Shown one piece after another: positions 60,045 to 64,000 of a stretch of DNA of 64,000 nt. The DNA comes from Sycobia sp. Sy_11 (lineage: Eukaryota > Arthropoda > Insecta > Hymenoptera > Epichrysomallidae). The DNA lies in NCBI GenBank assembly GCA_018907035.1, contig JACCIC010000004.1, forward strand, positions 2,970,001 through 3,034,000, given 5' to 3'. The stretch's first letter is position 1; every line of letters starts with the position of its first letter. The notes beneath the pieces are model-generated. The model was not told where the DNA came from and made no database searches. It saw only the letters and a program-made list of their open reading frames with translations. The position numbers and the translations under genes were made by a program.

Positions 60045-60960
60045 CCTTCAATATTGAAAACCTCCCTGTTTTGTTTTTACAAAATAAAAGTTTAATTTAA
60101 AATATAAGGTATAAGAACATATTCAAAGTATTGCCCATGAATAGAAATCAATTTCTCATATCTCTGTATCGAAAAAACGACATGCCATTGGATGAAGCTA
60201 TTTAAAAATCGATCCATTTTTATCTTCTTCATAAAAAGAAAAGCTCTGATCAGCTAGGCCGTATGTCATCGAAAGACATCGGTGAAAATAGGTAAAAATT
60301 CCGATTAAACCTTGCCAGGTAGTTATCAACTGGCCTTGCAAAACAAAGCTAAGATTTTCGTGTAATAAAATCATTTATCATGCCGCTGTATAGCGAACAT
60401 TTTTCGTTGAAGAGTCGACTCAAACATATCAATTAAAGTCGACGTCGATGCTCCGTGATAGTCTCATTTGGTTTGAGCAGCTCATAATGAATTTCACTCT
60501 GTTGATTTTACCAAATACAGAGAAGAGAATGTTCGTGAATGACGAGAATGGCTACATGATTTTCTACGCTTTGAACATCATAGTGTATCCACTTTTCATT
60601 TTCAGCCATGATAAGCTATAATAAACTTTTTATTTTCTGATATTGAAGCAATAGTTCACATTTAACAATATGCTATTCGATTTCACTTGGCTCCAATTTC
60701 TACGACACCGAATATTCCTACTTCTTGAATTTTGCTAAATATTTGAAACATTTAAAAACAGTTGACCTAACTCCTAATATTTTTTCAGAATTTGCTAGCC
60801 TAGAACATCATTTATAATTGAATACTTGTTCCAATTCTTTGTCTTCACATTTTTTTGATCCTCACATTCAAAATCAATTTCTAAATGTCGTATCCGACAG
60901 AGCATTGTCTGTATAAGTCTCCACAAAAGATTTTATATGTTTTAGCTACAAATTTCTTTT
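60045..60960 (-). pseudogene. ancient mariner remnant related to family 3
   Basis: Minus strand pieces in order: ECEDQKN and a frame-shifted DNA-binding part (60900-60700), KVYYSLSW then MKSGYT/NEKWIHYDVQS (near 60600), SEIHYELLKPNETIT (near 60475), and SMTYGLADQSFSFYEEDKNG (near 60260). The last matches SMTHGLADQHFHSYEEAKKW of the recent mariners. Stops and frame changes are frequent. No terminal repeats were found. Confidence 0.75.
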
Positions 60961-61654
60961 GGACAAAGTAGTACAGTCAAATTACACTTTATATAATACC
61001 AAAATACACATTTCCAGACATAAAAATTACTTTGTTTACATTAAAGTGAACTACGATACACTGAAACTTAAAATTATATACACTACTTTCTTTCATGTGC
61101 GTTACTATTCGGTGTTCCATGTATGGAGGACTGCTATTGACGTCCTCGAAGGTAAAGCGAGAACTTATTCAAGACCCTAATATTAAGTTACTGGTGGAAA
61201 CACATTTCCTGCATTATCTGTTAATGAAAAAGTTTGGCATAAATAACCTAACCCTTAACTATCGCTAATTCCGCACATCCGAGAACTATAATAAATTCCA
61301 AACAACGAAAGTAGAAAGTACTTGTATGTTACTATAACCGAACATTTCTTTTAATGTCTTGAGAATATTAACGACTTCCCTAATTTTAATAACATAGAGT
61401 CCACAAGATAAATGTAACGTGACAAGGTCAATGCACCAAATACTTTATTTGCAATTTCTTAATATTTTCTATATTTATGTAGAGCACAGTAGACTATATT
61501 AATTACAGAGTAAATTATATTTATTGCTTAGTCTACTGATGCTAGTCAAAATATTTCTATTTATTAGAAAACTATCAAACTAAGACAGTTAAAGTTCTTA
61601 TTATACAAGTTTTTCACGTAAAACAAATTTATAATTTATCTTCTAAGACACGTT

Positions 61655-63164
61655 TTAAATTATTTTCAAATAATCGATGTTTTCAAAGATGTCGCGCTCC
61701 TTGTCGGCTATCTCAGCGAAATTGTTGCCGTGCTGTCCAATTTTTAAATCAAATAGCTGCATGATTTTCAATGCTATACTGTAGCCTTAATTGAACATTT
61801 CTTCAACGATCTAAGCAACAATCTCGATGATTTTAATGCTGCAGTAAAGATGTTTATGTGTCATGCGCTACACAGTGGAATTGAGTGACTTATTTTCTTT
61901 GTGTCTCCGTTCAGTCAAACACTTCGTTAGCAGTTCGTCCTTAGATAATTCTTCGTACAGAAAACGAATGTGCTTATCGGCATTTTCGTTAATTAGACGT
62001 GACGTATGTTCATATGTAGTCTGGATGTTTGCGCTAGTCACATTAGCTTCTGACGCCTTCTGGAAAATTGTCGTGGCGAGTTCATTCATCTGTAGATCAA
62101 TAGTGATCAAGTATCGCCATTATTGCATTTTTGTACCTTCTGTAGAATTCAAGTTTCTTTGAATCGTTAAACCGTAATAAATTATTAATTTGTTATTAAA
62201 ATCTTGGTGAGCCGCTTCTTTCCACCGAGCTCCTCTTGTTTTTTCTTGTTGCGGAAACAAAATTTTTTGAATTTGTCCTCACCAATGTAATTACTATACA
62301 TTACTCTCAATTTTTCGATGGACCTTGAGAACATTTTCAACATCGAATCAATTTTCAATTTCCAGGCCGAGCCTGCAGAATTCAAAGAGCAATTTTCTTT
62401 AAGATTTTCATACGATTCTTTGAATTCATTGTCGTTCAACGTATTTTTCTTGATGGCATAGGTATGACAATATGCGCTTTTAACGTCGAGATCGATCATT
62501 TTGCCACTGTAGTTGCTCAATAAGTATATTTAGACAGTACAATGAAGTTTATCAAATTTTTCAAATGCTCAGCTGGTATTTCATTTTGTTCGTTAGATTC
62601 TTTTTCTTCTTCGTCGACTTTTTTTCAGATGCTCTTCAACATTGTTTTCGTCGCTGTATATAGGTGTTACACGATTTGGTCATACGTCTATTTTGTTAAG
62701 CCTTCAGATATATCCATAAGATCACAAAAAATGTTAATGCCTCCGTGTACGACACTCAAAAGCTCGATAACGAATACAATTCTTCTGTTGATTTCGTAGT
62801 CGGTCTGAATTAACGATCAGGATGGAATTTCTCCGTTATGGCCTTTGCACGACAAGATTTTGAATCCTAGACTTAGATGGTCACTTTCGACAAACGTTAT
62901 TCTCTGCTTACACGAATTGCAAATAACAAACTCAGAACTTGCTAAGACAGAGAGACAAACTCGAATATCTGATAGCAATGAGATGAATGAATTATAACAT
63001 AGTCCGTGGTCTTTGACGCCAATTTCTTTTTATTACGGCCAACTATTAATTTTTCGATCGTTTGATGACAAAATATTATGAAATTGATTGCCATGGAATC
63101 TGCGCTTTTGTGGCCTTCCCGTATATTCACTTGAAGATTTTCTCACTTTCGGATAGCCTTGCAT
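61655..63164 (-). pseudogene. Mutator-like transposase domain protein, frameshifted
   Basis: Reading the minus strand from ATG 63164: MQGYPKVRKSSSEYTGRPQK, RRFHGNQF (basic N-terminus); then in another frame KKLASKTTDYVIIHSSHCYQ; VICNSCKQRITFVESDHLSL (CX2C motif); and TDYEINRRIVFVIELLSVVH with GGINIFCDLMDISEGL. Next MIDLDVKSAYCHTYAIKK, CSLNSAGSAWKLKIDSMLKM and VMYSNYIGEDKFKKF; YEELSKDELLTKCL near 61930; and LKIMQLFDLKIGQHGNNF near 61740. This is the order of the Mutator-like transposase-domain proteins that are abundant in ants and aphids, about 500 residues when intact. At least five frameshifts or stops break it, and the catalytic DG region (GDG in relatives) reads GEDK. Terminal repeats were not found. 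Confidence 0.82.
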
Positions 63165-63678
63165 GATTTCAAGATGTTCACGTATCGAAAGACAAATCAA
63201 AACTGAAACTAAATGCTAAGAGTAGCTTTGCTCAAGTCGACGCAGTCAGCTCATATATACCGTTATTATACATATTGCTATCCTTACCACAGTTCCATAA
63301 AAATCTACGAATAGTGAATAGTATCTCGAAGGACCGTTAGTCTCTTTGGGTTATAATACATACAATAGATCGAGGGGAAGAGCGCGCTGACCACTCGTAT
63401 ATTTGCTTAACGCTTGCTCACTATTTCTTCTGTAGCTCTGAAAATATTTTGTATTTGCTTTTGAACATTTAGGGACATATTCTTTGATAATTTAAGAAGA
63501 AATTTATACAAAAAATTCGATTTTTTAAATCCTTTCATGCAGATTCCTTCCTTAATTTATGAAGCATTTAAATATTGGAACATAAATATTAATATTTGTT
63601 TAAATACTGTGGATTTTTTTCTTTGCAAAGCAATATTTTAATTCCAGAAATGTTGTAAATTTTTAGAATCAAATTATA

Positions 63679-64000
63679 TCAGGTATGTGAATAAGTCTTT
63701 CCCGTTTTTTTCAAATTTTGAGCCTTTATTGTGAAAAAATGGTTACAAATGAATTATTGAAAGTATTGGCCATCGCTAGCTACAACCTTTTCCCATCTTT
63801 CTGGCAACATACGAATCCCGTTGCGAAAAAATTCGACCGGTTTGGCCTCTATCCAGTCATCCACCCATTTTTTGGCTTCCTCGTAGGAATGGAAGTGCTG
63901 GTCAGCCAGGCCATGCGTCATCGATTTGAAGAGATGGTAATCAGACGGAGCAACGTCTGGACTATAGGCGGGTGGGGTAGGACTTCCCATTTGAGCGTTT
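63679..64000 (-). mobile_element. mariner (family 3, copy 3), cut by the window end
   Basis: Starts TCAGGTATGTGAATAAGT after TA (63677-63678), the same 3' end and orientation as copy 1. Only the last 322 bp are in view. Confidence 0.93.
63754..64000 (-). pseudogene. mariner transposase C-terminus (copy 3), frameshifted
   Basis: The C-terminal 70 residues (SPDVAPSDYHLFKSMTHG through ASDGQYFQ) match copies 1 and 2, with Lys for Arg in HLFKSM. A single base is missing near 63966 (ACTATAGGCGGG against ACTATACGGCGGG in copy 1), which shifts the frame just before the third catalytic Asp. The rest lies outside. Confidence 0.9.

Larger units (their letters stand above)
59599..64000 (+). other. mask: mask intron 4 (start; continues past the window)
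   Basis: Contains an old mariner, a Mutator-like pseudogene and the edge of a recent mariner. 59599-60044, 60961-61654 and 63165-63678 show nothing recognisable. Confidence 0.75.

Noticed and set aside
61655..63200. Endogenous viral element
   Set aside because: At first the fragments looked unfamiliar, but their order matches the Mutator-like transposase domain family throughout.
59599..63678. A fifth mask exon
   Set aside because: No open segment with ankyrin-repeat sequence following LLEAGADQ was found on the plus strand up to the last mariner.

Overview
The window looks like nuclear DNA of an insect, most likely an ant or another aculeate hymenopteran. It is AT-rich, has large introns, carries (TA)n, (AG)n and (TG)n microsatellites, and holds many mariner families, two RNase H/R1-type LINEs, BEL/Pao and Ty3/gypsy elements and a Mutator-like transposase of a type common in ants. 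The taxon is an inference and was not tested.

One host gene is recognisable: the 5' part of mask (the Drosophila name; ANKHD1/ANKRD17 in vertebrates), on the + strand. Four coding exons are visible: 11886-12155, 52715-53161, 55944-56091 and 59318-59598. They join in frame to 382 codons ending in the sixth ankyrin repeat; the rest of the gene lies beyond 64000. The first coding intron is about 40.6 kb and holds most of the mobile DNA.

Layout. 1-3234: 3' end of a Ty3/gypsy element. 3268-9467: four mariner-type insertions, including an inverted pair of nearly identical copies, one with an intact transposase (8351-9388). 9468-11885: sparse DNA with a 138-bp MITE and a possible mask promoter region. 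12156-52714 (intron 1): a long-TIR element (15007-15793), a 60-bp minisatellite, a mariner, an I-type LINE (22213-27045), a LINE/SINE/mariner/SINE nest (28925-30660), a hairpin cluster (35005-36870), a BEL element inside a mariner (40923-44780) next to a SINE, and an R1-clade LINE inside a piggyBac-like MITE (45614-51201). Introns 2-4 hold more mariner fragments, a second complete copy of that MITE (57422-58224), a broken Mutator-like transposase (61655-63164) and the start of a third copy of the recent mariner (63679 to the end).

The most unusual structure is the piggyBac-like MITE. It has TTAA target duplications, an inverted 12-bp palindrome near each end, and arrays of AGGTCA half-sites with conserved spacing. 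One copy was split by an R1-clade LINE that landed in a (TG)n/(CA)n tract inside it. Apart from mask and perhaps the one intact mariner transposase, nothing here appears to be a working protein gene.
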